NCBI RefSeq assembly: GCF_000423565.1
Contig: NZ_KE384036.1
Span: 186,001 to 250,000, forward strand
Reading direction: 5' to 3'
Length of the DNA: 64,000 nt
DNA from: Runella zeae DSM 19591
Lineage (GTDB): Bacteria > Bacteroidota > Bacteroidia > Cytophagales > Spirosomataceae
Under the pieces are notes generated by a model that was not told where the DNA came from, searched no databases, and saw only the letters and a program-made list of their open reading frames with translations. Of the stretch, positions 52,251 to 61,280 are shown piece by piece. Numbering within the stretch: position 1 is the first letter of the stretch; every line of letters begins with the position of its first letter. The position numbers and the translations under genes were made by a program.

Positions 52251-53228
52251 CTAACTCTCGCGCCCTACCAAAAATTCTGCAAAATCAAGCAGCGGTTTTT
52301 TGCGGTCAGCGGGGGCATTGAGACGGGCTAAAGCTTCAAAACCTTTGGCAAAATACTCCTCGGCTTTGGCTTCGGCAATTTTATCAATTCCTAGTTTTGA
52401 ATAAATCTCGGTTACGGCAGCTACTTTGGTAGCGGTATCGTACGTACCTTGGGGAAGGCTCAGCCAGTAGTCCAACTGCTGTTTGGTATCTCCTTCGGCC
52501 AAAAGCAGCGCCTCTATCAACATAAAAGTTTTTTTGTTGGCAATGATGTCCCCGCCTACTTGTTTCCCAAATTTTTCGGGATCACCATATACATCAAGCA
52601 AATCATCTTTTAATTGAAAACCCAACCCCATATTGACTCCCACATCATATAGAAGGTGGGTTGTGGTCTCATCGGCACCAGCGATGATTCCCCCTAGCTC
52701 CATCGCAAATCCCAATAAAACGGAAGTTTTGAGGCGAATCATCTCGATATATTCTTCTTGCGACACATCGCGACGGGTTTCAAAATTCATGTCCCATTGC
52801 TGCCCTTCACATACCTCCGCTGCGGTACGATTGAATCGCCGAATCACCAGAGGCAGATGTTGGGCATCTACATGAAGCAACAGTTCATAAGCATTAACAA
52901 GCATCACATCGCCCGACAAAATCGCGGTGTTGGCATTCCATTTTTCATGGACAGTAGGCTTGCCCCTGCGGAGCGGGGCTTGGTCCATGATGTCGTCGTG
53001 CATAAGGGTAAAATTATGAAATACCTCTACTGCCACGGCAGGTTTGAGGGATTTTTGCCAATCATCTACAAATAAATTTGTGGACAAAACCGTCAAAAGA
53101 GGACGTAAACGCTTGCCTCCCAATGACATAATATAACGAATAGGCTCGTACAATTCGGCTGGCTGTTGGCCGTAAGTGGTATTTTCTACTTGTTTGGAAA
53201 TTGCTTCTAAAAAGGGTTGAAATGTCAT
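52251..53228 (-). CDS. Trans-isoprenyl diphosphate (polyprenyl) synthase
   Basis: This 325-aa enzyme condenses isopentenyl diphosphate with allylic diphosphates to build the side chain of menaquinone or related chains. It has GGKRLRPLLTVLS near residue 34, the first Asp-rich motif LMHDDIMDQAPLRRG, the second motif FQLKDDLLDVYGD, and GGDIIANKKTFMLIEAL. The length and residues before the first motif do not settle chain length, so geranylgeranyl, heptaprenyl or octaprenyl products are all possible. It has no neighbouring quinone genes. It is divergent from the PBP4-type gene, with a short palindrome between them. Confidence 0.93.
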   Translation of the reverse strand: MTFQPFLEAISKQVENTTYGQQPAELYEPIRYIMSLGGKRLRPLLTVLSTNLFVDDWQKSLKPAVAVEVFHNFTLMHDDIMDQAPLRRGKPTVHEKWNANTAILSGDVMLVNAYELLLHVDAQHLPLVIRRFNRTAAEVCEGQQWDMNFETRRDVSQEEYIEMIRLKTSVLLGFAMELGGIIAGADETTTHLLYDVGVNMGLGFQLKDDLLDVYGDPEKFGKQVGGDIIANKKTFMLIEALLLAEGDTKQQLDYWLSLPQGTYDTATKVAAVTEIYSKLGIDKIAEAKAEEYFAKGFEALARLNAPADRKKPLLDFAEFLVGRES

Positions 53229-53343
53229 GCTTTAAATGGTAAATGTTGAGCCGCTATAGCTTTCGAGTCAAAAATAATGGAACTTACCACTATAAACGGC
53301 CACCAATCAAAAAAGTTTTGAGTAATTTGTATGAAAAACTTTC

Positions 53344-53362
53344 GCAAAGTTTGAAACTTTGC
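53344..53362. repeat. Short palindrome GCAAAGTTT-G-AAACTTTGC
   Basis: This is a perfect 9-bp stem around a single G between the divergent polyprenyl synthase and peptidase genes. It resembles the inner part of the 15-3-15 hairpin family but lacks the outer arms. It could also be an operator. Confidence 0.55.
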
Positions 53363-53401
53363 TAAAAACAACCGCCTAACCTTCCCACAATTTTCATTAT
53401 T

Positions 53402-54733
53402 ATGTTGCGTCATCTACAAACTTATCTTTTTACGTTTTACTGTTGTCTTTTGTTTTCAAGCTGTGCTACTTCCCAACCCAAAAAAGCGCAAGCTTCGCCC
53501 CCGCCCGAAACCAATAAATGGCGCGATTTGGTGGCCAATTCGGCCATTTTTCGGCAAAGTCATACTGGATTTGCCCTCTATGACCTTGAGCAGCAATCTA
53601 TGGTAGCCGAATACCAAGCCGACCGCTACTTTACCCCTGCTTCCAACACCAAACTCTTTACTCTCTATGCTGGGTTGTCGCTCCTTGGCGACTCTATCCC
53701 GGCTCTACGCTACATCACCAAAGGAGATTCTTTGATATTTTGGGGTACTGGCGACCCTTCGCTGCTACATCCTGATATGCCTTCCAGCAATGTCCTTGAC
53801 TTCTTAAAAAATTGGCGTGGCAAATTGTTTTATTACCCTCACCACTACACGGGCAAACGCTTTGGCCCAGGCTGGTCTTGGGGAGATTATGACGAATATT
53901 ATCAATGCGAAATTTCTCCTTTACCTGTTTATGGCAATATCGTTCGGTTTACCAACAACACCGTAAGCCCTCGCATCTTCAAAGACAGTTTGCGAACAGC
54001 AGGATGGACCGAAAAATTCAACCTTTCTCGCGACGAATTCAACAACGGATTTTTTTCAACTGGCTGGCCTACTGGCTCTTTCACCGAAGACGTCCCCTAC
54101 CGCACTTCTCCGCTTATGGTAGCGCAGTTGTTGGCTGATACCCTCAAAAAAGAAGTCCGATTGTTTCCCAAAATACCATTGAACAGCCCCTCTTCTACCC
54201 TTTATAGCCTTCCTATCGACACCCTATATCGCCGAATGCTGCAAGTCAGCGATAATATGTTTGCCGAACAAATCATGCTAATGTGCGCCGCCAAACTTGA
54301 CTCTACCAACGTGGGCTTTGAAATTCCGCAGGGCATTGAATATGTGAAAAAGCAATTTTTGGTTGACCTCCCCGACGAACCTATCTGGGAAGATGGCTCA
54401 GGGCTATCCCGTTACAATCTCTTTACACCGCGTTCGATTATTAAGCTTTTACAAAAAATACAAACCAGAGTCCCCGACCAAGAGCGGTTGTTTGGCTTGA
54501 TGTCTATTGGCGGCAAAGCGGGCACTATCAAAAATCAGTACAAATCGCGTGAGCCTTTTATCTTTGCCAAAACAGGGTCTTTGTCCAACATTTATTGTCT
54601 GAGCGGTTTTTTGAAAACAAAAAAAGGCAAAATATTGATTTTCAGCACAATGAATAACAACTACATCAAAAAAACTGTCGAAATCCGTAAAGAAGTAGAG
54701 CGGATTTTAACCGAAATTCATGAGAAGTATTAA
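53402..54733 (+). CDS. dacB: PBP4-type D-alanyl-D-alanine carboxypeptidase/endopeptidase lipoprotein
   Basis: This peptidase of the S13 family has 443 aa and trims or cleaves peptide cross-links of peptidoglycan in the periplasm. The lipoprotein signal ends LLFSSC (Cys about residue 22). The serine motifs are SxxK in TPASNTKLFTLYAGL, SxN in QVSDNMFAEQIM and KTG in FIFAKTGSLSNIYCLSGF. Between the first two lies a shorter insert than in E. coli PBP4, and the total length is slightly below usual. It is followed 44 bases later by the DUF2252 gene on the same strand. Confidence 0.9.
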   Translation: MLRHLQTYLFTFYCCLLFSSCATSQPKKAQASPPPETNKWRDLVANSAIFRQSHTGFALYDLEQQSMVAEYQADRYFTPASNTKLFTLYAGLSLLGDSIPALRYITKGDSLIFWGTGDPSLLHPDMPSSNVLDFLKNWRGKLFYYPHHYTGKRFGPGWSWGDYDEYYQCEISPLPVYGNIVRFTNNTVSPRIFKDSLRTAGWTEKFNLSRDEFNNGFFSTGWPTGSFTEDVPYRTSPLMVAQLLADTLKKEVRLFPKIPLNSPSSTLYSLPIDTLYRRMLQVSDNMFAEQIMLMCAAKLDSTNVGFEIPQGIEYVKKQFLVDLPDEPIWEDGSGLSRYNLFTPRSIIKLLQKIQTRVPDQERLFGLMSIGGKAGTIKNQYKSREPFIFAKTGSLSNIYCLSGFLKTKKGKILIFSTMNNNYIKKTVEIRKEVERILTEIHEKY

Positions 54734-54777
54734 CACCCTGATATTTTCTCAAAACGAACCGTTAGCCCGAAAACCAT

Positions 54778-55971
54778 ATGCCAGTCGTCGCACAAATCAA
54801 GCAAAGCAACCAAAGCCGTCATCCACTGCTTTTGGAACAAAAATACTACCGCATGACCGAAGGCGTCTATCGGTTTTTTAGAGGTACGTCTTTTGTTTTT
54901 TACCAAGATTTTATCCAACATTTTAGCACTACCGACCTCACCCGTGTATGGGGCTGCGGTGACTTACATCTCCAAAATTTTGGCACTTATAAAGCCGACA
55001 ACCGTCTGGTTTACTTTGACTTAAACGATTTCGACGATGCGTTTCTTCTTCCTGCTACTTGGGAGCTTAGCCGAATGCTTGTGAGTATTTTGCTTGCTGC
55101 CGAAGAACTTGCCCTCGAACCTACCGAAGCTAAGGCACTTCTTCTTGCGTTTTTGAAAAGCTACACAGCCACTCTTTCGGCGGGCAAGCCTACCGACATA
55201 GACCGCCGCAGTGCAGAGGGATTGCTGAAGGAATTTTTAGAAAACCTTGAAAAACGCCGCCGCCGCGACCTCATCAAGGAGCGAACTCTCAAATCTGACG
55301 AGGGAAGGCGCTTGAATGTGGATCACGAAAAAGTGATGCCTATCTTACCCCAACAGTACGCCAAAGTAAAAACAATGTTAGAAAATTGGCATAGCCAACA
55401 TCCTACTCCCTTTTATGAACGAATCTGCGACATTGGCATACGCGTGACGGGTACGGCTAGTTTAGGACTTGAGCGCTACGTGGTACTTGTAGAAAGTGCT
55501 AAAGAAAAACTATACTTGCTCGATTTGAAAGAAGCTCGCCAATCTACTTTAGCTGCGTTTATTCAGTTGCCACAGCCCTATTGGGTCAGTGAAGCTCACC
55601 GAATTGTGGGTATTCAGAGTAGAGTCAACAACGTACTACCGACTTTGCTCAATCCGCTAGTATGTGAATCTCAATCTTTTGTATTAAAAGAATTGCAACC
55701 CGAACAAGATAAATTTGATTTTCATTATTGGGATGGCGAACTTGAATCACTCACTTCTTTGGTGGCTACCTTGGGCACTATCACCGCTTCGGGGCACCTT
55801 CGGAGTGCGGGTCGGCAAGGCTCTTCTATCGCCGACGAGTTGATTGATTTTGCGCATGATACCCAATGGCAACGTGATTTATTGGCGTATTGTCAAGATT
55901 ATCCTACCAAAGTCCACCAAGATTATTTTCAGTTTTGTGAGGCTTTTGAAGAAGGCCTTTTTGACGAGTAA
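54778..55971 (+). CDS. DUF2252 kinase-like protein
   Basis: This 397-aa cytoplasmic protein has a protein-kinase-like fold signature. VWGCGDLHLQNFGTYKADNR resembles the catalytic loop HGDxxxxN, and YFDLNDFDDAFLLPATWELSRM supplies the metal-binding Asp. Near the N-terminus MTEGVYRFFRGTSFVFYQDF is the family opening. A later block reads ASGHLRSAGRQGSSIADELIDF. DUF2252 proteins are widespread, and a phosphotransferase role is plausible but unproven. The stop codon lies within the first bases of an 83-bp tandem repeat. Confidence 0.87.
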   Translation: MPVVAQIKQSNQSRHPLLLEQKYYRMTEGVYRFFRGTSFVFYQDFIQHFSTTDLTRVWGCGDLHLQNFGTYKADNRLVYFDLNDFDDAFLLPATWELSRMLVSILLAAEELALEPTEAKALLLAFLKSYTATLSAGKPTDIDRRSAEGLLKEFLENLEKRRRRDLIKERTLKSDEGRRLNVDHEKVMPILPQQYAKVKTMLENWHSQHPTPFYERICDIGIRVTGTASLGLERYVVLVESAKEKLYLLDLKEARQSTLAAFIQLPQPYWVSEAHRIVGIQSRVNNVLPTLLNPLVCESQSFVLKELQPEQDKFDFHYWDGELESLTSLVATLGTITASGHLRSAGRQGSSIADELIDFAHDTQWQRDLLAYCQDYPTKVHQDYFQFCEAFEEGLFDE

Positions 55972-56178
55972 CCTAACGCAGGCAACCTTTGGAACGTTGC
56001 CTGCATTTAACCACAGTGCAAAGAGTTAATCACATTACCAGATTTTTGACGTAACCTAACGCAGGCAACCTTTGGAACGTTGCCTGCATTTAACCACAGT
56101 GCAAAGGGTTAATCACATTACCAGATTTTTGACGTAACCTAACGCAGGCAACCTTTGGAACGTTGCCTGCGTTAACCA
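55969..56178 (+). repeat. 83-bp tandem repeat, about 2.5 copies, with hairpins
   Basis: Units start at 55969, 56052 and 56135, exactly 83 bases apart, and begin TAACCTAACGCAGG. The first two differ at one position (AAAGAG/AAAGGG). Each carries a 33-bp hairpin of the 15-3-15 family: 55975-56007, 56058-56090 and 56141-56173. The third copy stops after its hairpin. Confidence 0.9.
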
Positions 56179-56194
56179 CTATTTCTTAACTTTG
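56163..56194 (+). promoter_or_regulatory. Putative promoter for the five-helix membrane protein gene
   Basis: TTG (56163-56165) and TAACTTTG (56187-56194, an exact TAnnTTTG) are spaced 21 nt. The TTG lies in the right arm of the third repeat hairpin. Confidence 0.5.
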
Positions 56195-56254
56195 GTTAAT
56201 GAAAAATAAGATGATAGACTACAATTTTGCGTCCAAATCATTCTCTTTCAGTCT

Positions 56255-56845
56255 ATGAAACTTATTTCTTTTCATCGTTTTAGTGGCATCGTGATTGCCA
56301 TATTTGCAGCTTTTCATTTGTTCAATCATCTTACGGCATGGTTTGGTATCGCATCTCACCGCCACTTCATGGAGCTTTTTAGGCAGGTGTATCGCTTTCC
56401 ACCCGTTGAAATATTGTTGCTTATATGCGTAGGATTCCAGGTGATTAGTGGTATTTCACAAATAAAATATTTACGAACTAAAAACACCCTCACTTTTCTC
56501 GACCGTTGCAAAATCTATTCGGGTGTGGTGTTTGCGTTGTTTATTTTACAGCATCTCAGTGCAGTCATGGTTCAACGACTGATATGGCACGGCGAGACTG
56601 ACTTTCATTTTGCGGCAGCCGTGGTATTGTCGTCCCCTCAGAAATACTATTTTGTTCCCTACTATTTCTTGGGAGTATTTTCTTTGGGAGTGCATATAGC
56701 AAGTATACATCGTCAAAAAATAATCGCTTGGATAAGCCCTAATCAAGCTAACTGGCACGCCTTTTTTATTTTATTTCTAAGTTTTAGTGTGGCTATTGTG
56801 ATTTTGTATGTATTTATGGGTGGCAGGTTTGCTATCACTCAATAG
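56255..56845 (+). CDS. Five-helix membrane protein resembling a cytochrome b subunit
   Basis: This 196-aa integral membrane protein has five predicted helices (about residues 8-30, 50-72, 88-108, 128-150 and 168-190). His residues lie in or near the helices (AAFHLFNHLTAWFGIASHRH, ILQHLSAVMVQRLIWHGETDFHF, SLGVHIASIHRQK). The pattern recalls the membrane anchor of succinate dehydrogenase/fumarate reductase, which binds haem b, but no flavoprotein or iron-sulphur genes adjoin. The function is unknown. Its promoter partly overlaps the repeat upstream. Confidence 0.72.
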   Translation: MKLISFHRFSGIVIAIFAAFHLFNHLTAWFGIASHRHFMELFRQVYRFPPVEILLLICVGFQVISGISQIKYLRTKNTLTFLDRCKIYSGVVFALFILQHLSAVMVQRLIWHGETDFHFAAAVVLSSPQKYYFVPYYFLGVFSLGVHIASIHRQKIIAWISPNQANWHAFFILFLSFSVAIVILYVFMGGRFAITQ

Positions 56846-56944
56846 GCAAGTGAATAAGAACTAAAAATTTTGTAACTTTTTGAAGGCAATTTCGTTGATA
56901 AACGTCGGGCTTCAACATTTTTATTTGTAGTTAATTCCTAATTC

Positions 56945-59581
56945 ATGAAATCATTTTTTCTACCCTTTCTTCTCCTCATTCTAAGTTTTTCTTCTTTTGC
57001 GGGAGGAATCAAAGGTATTATCAAAACTTCTAAAGGCGAGCCTCTCCCCTATGCAGCGGTAGTAGTCAAAGGCACAAACTTAGGTACTATGGCCAATGCC
57101 GAAGGGCGCTACGAACTTGCTTTGGAAAAAGGAAAATATGAAGTCATTTTTCAATACTTGGGTTTCAAAGCCTTGATAAAAACCATAGAAATAGGGGCAG
57201 ACACCCAAAACCTTGACGTCATACTAGAGGAACAAGCCCTTAATCTCAACGAAGTAAAAATCGGTTCCAACTCCGAAGACCCTGCTTATACCATCATGCG
57301 ACGAGCCATAGCAACGGCGCGTTTTCATGCCTTACAAGTACAATCATACAACGCACGTGCTTATATTAAATCTACGGGAGTGATTACCAATATCCCCTTT
57401 TTGGCCGAAAAAGCCCTCAAAAAAGAAGGTATCGAAGAAGGCCGTCCGATATTGAATGAAAGTGTCAACGAAATTACTTTCCAACAACCCAACAATTACC
57501 GTCAGCGCGTGGTCTCGACCCGAAATAGCATCGACAACAGCGCTCCGAGTCCCAATGCCTTCGTCCTTGCTAGTTTTTATGACCCTACCGTGGGGGATGC
57601 CGTTTCGCCTCTTTCGCCCAAAGCTTTTGGGTATTATAAATTTGAGTATGAAGGTTCATTTCGAGAGGGAGATTTGGAAGTCAACAAAATCAAGGTAATA
57701 CCACGTTCGTATGGCGAAGGGGTATTCAAGGGGCAGATTTATATCATCGAAAACACTTGGGCGATTCATAGCCTAAATCTTCAGACCACGGTACAGAGTT
57801 TTGACGTAGATATAAAGCAAGTATCTAGTCTGGTGCAAGATGTATGGATGCCTACCAATGTGCAGATTCGCTTTGGGGGATCGATGATGGGCTTTTCGGG
57901 CGAGTTCAAATACGTGGTGTCGCTCAATTATAAAAACCTCAAAATCAACCCTTCTTTCAAAGCTCCTCCTACGGTTGTGGACGAAAAATTTGAGAAACCT
58001 GCCAACGACCTTTCTAAAAAAGACCTCCGTTCTAAAAAGCTCAGCGACCTTGCCGCTCAACAAAAGGAGGTTTCGACCAAACAAATGCGTAAGCTCATGA
58101 AAGAATATGAGAAGCAAGAAAAACGCGAACGCAAGGCCCAAAAAGAAGATATTAATGTAGTTAGGAATGACTCGATTGTAGTAGATTCGATGGCACATCG
58201 CCGCACCGATACCTACTGGAACGAACTACGTACTATCCCTCTTACCGAAATTGAAACCAAAAGCTATAAACATTCGGACAGTATTCGTATTGTAAAAGAA
58301 ATCAAAATCAAGGCCGATAGTACAAAAGCCAAGAGAGATTCTTCTAAGGTCGATTTTCTTTCACTCTTGACGGGGCGTTCTTTTAGATTATCCAAGAAAT
58401 GGACGCTTGATTATCAAGGGCCTCTTCATCCCCAAAATGCTACTTACAATACTGTAGATGGCTATGTGTTAGAGAGTAATTTTAATTTCAAAAAACAACT
58501 CAACCGCGACAACTCTGTCTATATCAAACCTTTGGTACGATATGCGTTTGGCCGAGAAGTAGTGTCGGGTACGGTAACTACAGGCTGGACTGGGCGGCGA
58601 CGTGGCATTTCGCTGTCGGGAGGGAGGTATGTATCACAGTTCAATGCCAACAATCCAATCAATGCCAATGCCAACACCACCGCGACTTTGTTTTTTGAAA
58701 ACAATTTTATGAAAATCTACGAAAAAGATTTCGGGAGGCTTTCTTTCTATTATGCACGTCTGGCCGATGTTTTTTCACTTAATGGTTTTGTCGAATATGG
58801 GCAGCGATACGAACTTGAGAACCTCGAAAATGCTCGTTCGTGGATACGCTGGAACCAATTTGCGTTTTCGCCCAATGCTCCCTTCAATCAAGAATATGCC
58901 AATCGCTCTACGGCTTCCGCTTTGTATTATCGTTTTGAGCCGCACCGCGCCCTCACCTTAGACCTTTCTTTGACATGGCGGCCGGGTCAACAGTACCGTA
59001 TTTATAATGGTCGCAAACGCTATCTCAACAACAAAAACCCGTCGGTAGTCTTGCATTATGTGAAAGGTATTCCTAATGTCGGCAGTAGTGTTTCAGATTT
59101 TGATTTCCTCGAACTTACCCTCCGCCAAGATGTCAAAACGGGTGTAAGAAGTGAGCTGCATTATTCGGTGTCGGCGGGCGCTTTTCTCAACAATCGCAAT
59201 CCCTACTTTATGGATTACAAACACTTTGCAGGCAATCAGACTTTTGTGCAATTTGGCGATGCTTTTTCTACTTTTCGTGGTTTACCATATTATATGTATA
59301 GTACCTCTCAACGGTTTTTTGAAGCTCATATCATCAACGAATCGCGACGCTTGTTGCTGACGCGTATTCCCCTCATCCGATTGGCGGGTTTGAAAGAAAA
59401 TCTTATGGTTCATTATTTAGCCACTCCTACCATACCTCAATATATGGAAATAGGCTATGGTCTCGATGGTTTGATTCCGAGCTTTCCTTTTTTTAGAGTA
59501 GAAGGCGTGGCAGTTTTTGAAAATTATAAATATTACCGAACCATTTTCCGCGTAGGAACAACGTTGAAATTTGGTCGGTAA
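56945..59581 (+). CDS. DUF5686 outer-membrane protein with carboxypeptidase-regulatory-like domain
   Basis: This 878-aa protein has a signal peptide (LILSFSSFAGG), a CarboxypepD_reg-like domain at about residues 21-95 (GIIKTSKGEPLPYAAVVVKG), then the DUF5686 region from YTIMRRAIATARFHALQVQSYNARAYIKSTG onward. A charged, coiled-coil-like stretch (about 365-400, KQMRKLMKEYEKQEKRERKAQ) separates it from a C-terminal beta barrel that ends in TTLKFGR. The family is confined mainly to Bacteroidota and is thought to be outer-membrane; its cargo is unknown. It is convergent with the following haem/copper protein gene. Confidence 0.9.
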   Translation: MKSFFLPFLLLILSFSSFAGGIKGIIKTSKGEPLPYAAVVVKGTNLGTMANAEGRYELALEKGKYEVIFQYLGFKALIKTIEIGADTQNLDVILEEQALNLNEVKIGSNSEDPAYTIMRRAIATARFHALQVQSYNARAYIKSTGVITNIPFLAEKALKKEGIEEGRPILNESVNEITFQQPNNYRQRVVSTRNSIDNSAPSPNAFVLASFYDPTVGDAVSPLSPKAFGYYKFEYEGSFREGDLEVNKIKVIPRSYGEGVFKGQIYIIENTWAIHSLNLQTTVQSFDVDIKQVSSLVQDVWMPTNVQIRFGGSMMGFSGEFKYVVSLNYKNLKINPSFKAPPTVVDEKFEKPANDLSKKDLRSKKLSDLAAQQKEVSTKQMRKLMKEYEKQEKRERKAQKEDINVVRNDSIVVDSMAHRRTDTYWNELRTIPLTEIETKSYKHSDSIRIVKEIKIKADSTKAKRDSSKVDFLSLLTGRSFRLSKKWTLDYQGPLHPQNATYNTVDGYVLESNFNFKKQLNRDNSVYIKPLVRYAFGREVVSGTVTTGWTGRRRGISLSGGRYVSQFNANNPINANANTTATLFFENNFMKIYEKDFGRLSFYYARLADVFSLNGFVEYGQRYELENLENARSWIRWNQFAFSPNAPFNQEYANRSTASALYYRFEPHRALTLDLSLTWRPGQQYRIYNGRKRYLNNKNPSVVLHYVKGIPNVGSSVSDFDFLELTLRQDVKTGVRSELHYSVSAGAFLNNRNPYFMDYKHFAGNQTFVQFGDAFSTFRGLPYYMYSTSQRFFEAHIINESRRLLLTRIPLIRLAGLKENLMVHYLATPTIPQYMEIGYGLDGLIPSFPFFRVEGVAVFENYKYYRTIFRVGTTLKFGR

Positions 59582-59593
59582 CGGCCAACGATA

Positions 59594-60967
59594 TTATTGT
59601 TCGTAATAATATCCAAAAATAATACCCATTTCGTCTTCGCTAGTCAGTCCAAATCTGACAGTTTTGGTAGTATTGTTGTTATAGGTAATTTCGGAAGTCA
59701 GCCCCTCCCCTGCTTTAAATTCGAGCGGAATATTGAAGGTCTTGATAAGAGGATGTTCCCAATCGGTACTTTCATATACTATTTCGCCATTGCGCGTACC
59801 TCCTGCAATTTTAATCACAAACTTCTCCCCTAACTTGTGCGTGTGCGACGTAAGCATCAATACTTTGGTAGGTTTCGAAAACTTAAACGTTTTGGTAGCG
59901 ATTGTCACCTGATTAGGAGCTAAACGAAAATCCTCATTACCCATATTGATTGAATTTGCCACAATTTTCACCTGCTCCTTAGGCATTTTGTACAAATTGA
60001 CATACACCTCTCCGGGAATTTTTCCGGCGGTTTTGTTGACATAATGCGAGTTAAAATCAAAGGAATAATTGGCCGGAATCCGCAATGCTATCCCCTCCGG
60101 AAAAGTATAATCATGCTCTTGGGTTTGGGTACCTGCCCAAAACACGTGATTTTGCATGCTTAAAAAAGTCAACAGATTGCTTGTTCCGTCGGAATTTCTC
60201 AAATCACGAACTTGCCCCTCGGCAGGAAGATTCTTAAGATTTTTGAAATCATACAAAATAAAATGGTGACTACCAGGACGCATTCGCGATTGGATGCGAT
60301 TGATATATAGCTCCGATGTATTGCCAACGGGCTTGCGAACAAAAATTTCGCGCTCATAGGTGTTAGAAACCTCAAAAGGCTCCAAATGTAGCTGAATACC
60401 CTCATTGGATTTGGGTGCCTCCAAAGCCGTAAAAGTACTTCCAAAATTGGAGCCACACAGCGGCACCGAATTGGTAATGAGCGACGCATCTACCGAACCA
60501 CCCGCCCGAGGCGCTCCCGCTTCAATCCACTTACGAACAAACTCTATTTCCCCTACCGAAAGCCCATTGGCTCCGAGCGGCATGGGATTGCCGTATTGTT
60601 TATTAGCCAACAGCGAAGCGGCACTACAATTGATTTTGGTAAACAAAAAACTCTTAGACACATTTCCGGGCATCACGAGCCGCATCGAATCGGTCTTGGC
60701 AGCGGTATTTTTGGGGAATTTATTGATGAGATTGTCATACGAATTTACTCCTGCCAATACAAGTCCATGCTGTCGAAAGGCAGCGTCTTGCTCCGACGCA
60801 TGACAGCCCGAAGTAGCGCATGATTTATCAAATATTTGCGTTTGAATCAGTTTGAAAGAACCGTCTTCAAGTACTTGCTCCTCCACCTTCTGATGACATG
60901 AGCTAACTATCACCGCCGAAACCCCTGCTATTCCCAAAACTCCAATGTAAAACTTGAAAGTATTCAT
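59594..60967 (-). CDS. Cytochrome c / PHM-like copper protein, lipoprotein, with CX4CH haem motif
   Basis: This 457-aa protein has a lipoprotein-like signal (VIVSSC, Cys24). The N-terminal domain carries SCATSGCHASE at residues 49-59, where Cys50 and Cys55 are four residues apart (CX4CH) instead of two. It is followed by a second Cys and a Met-rich PMPLGANGLSVGEIEFVRKWIEAGAPR end typical of cytochrome c domains. The rest resembles the ascorbate-dependent copper monooxygenase fold (RPGSHHFILYDF, and SHTHKLGEKFVIKIAGG with His-Thr-His). It is the same architecture as the 13085-14428 protein, but not a close copy. The function is unknown. Confidence 0.75.
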   Translation of the reverse strand: MNTFKFYIGVLGIAGVSAVIVSSCHQKVEEQVLEDGSFKLIQTQIFDKSCATSGCHASEQDAAFRQHGLVLAGVNSYDNLINKFPKNTAAKTDSMRLVMPGNVSKSFLFTKINCSAASLLANKQYGNPMPLGANGLSVGEIEFVRKWIEAGAPRAGGSVDASLITNSVPLCGSNFGSTFTALEAPKSNEGIQLHLEPFEVSNTYEREIFVRKPVGNTSELYINRIQSRMRPGSHHFILYDFKNLKNLPAEGQVRDLRNSDGTSNLLTFLSMQNHVFWAGTQTQEHDYTFPEGIALRIPANYSFDFNSHYVNKTAGKIPGEVYVNLYKMPKEQVKIVANSINMGNEDFRLAPNQVTIATKTFKFSKPTKVLMLTSHTHKLGEKFVIKIAGGTRNGEIVYESTDWEHPLIKTFNIPLEFKAGEGLTSEITYNNNTTKTVRFGLTSEDEMGIIFGYYYEQ

Positions 60968-61061
60968 CAGTCAAAAACCGTTATCTGTAAAACGTGTGAA
61001 TATAACGTAATTTACTCGTTTATAACTATCTCTAGCATAGACAATTTTCGACAATAGAAGT

Positions 61062-61280
61062 TTAACTATCAGTGGAGGAAATCAATACTCCTCCCAAAGC
61101 CACCAAACAATCATTGCACAGGCATTGATTGAGATATTTTTGGGCAAGGAACTCCCTTATATCTTCACTCAGCTGCACCTGAAAACACGGACAACTTACC
61201 CCCAACGAAGCCTGACAACCAAATGCCTTCCCACAATGAGGGCAGGTAGTAGATTTAGTAGTTTCAAGCGGAAGTTTCAT
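61062..61280 (-). CDS. Cysteine-rich CWC family small protein
   Basis: This 72-aa protein has the Cys_rich_CWC pattern CPHCGKAFGCQ, then CPCFQVQLSEDIREFLAQKY and CLCNDCL, with the middle CPC in place of CWC. It probably binds a metal such as zinc or iron. Its ATG overlaps the stop codon of the upstream PepSY gene by four bases (ATGA), so translation is coupled. The pairing suggests a joint role in metal or electron handling. Confidence 0.82.
   Translation of the reverse strand: MKLPLETTKSTTCPHCGKAFGCQASLGVSCPCFQVQLSEDIREFLAQKYLNQCLCNDCLVALGGVLISSTDS

Noticed and set aside
55969-56178. Array of regular repeats considered as CRISPR
   Set aside because: The units follow each other with identical sequence and no unique spacers, and no cas genes are present; this is a plain tandem repeat.
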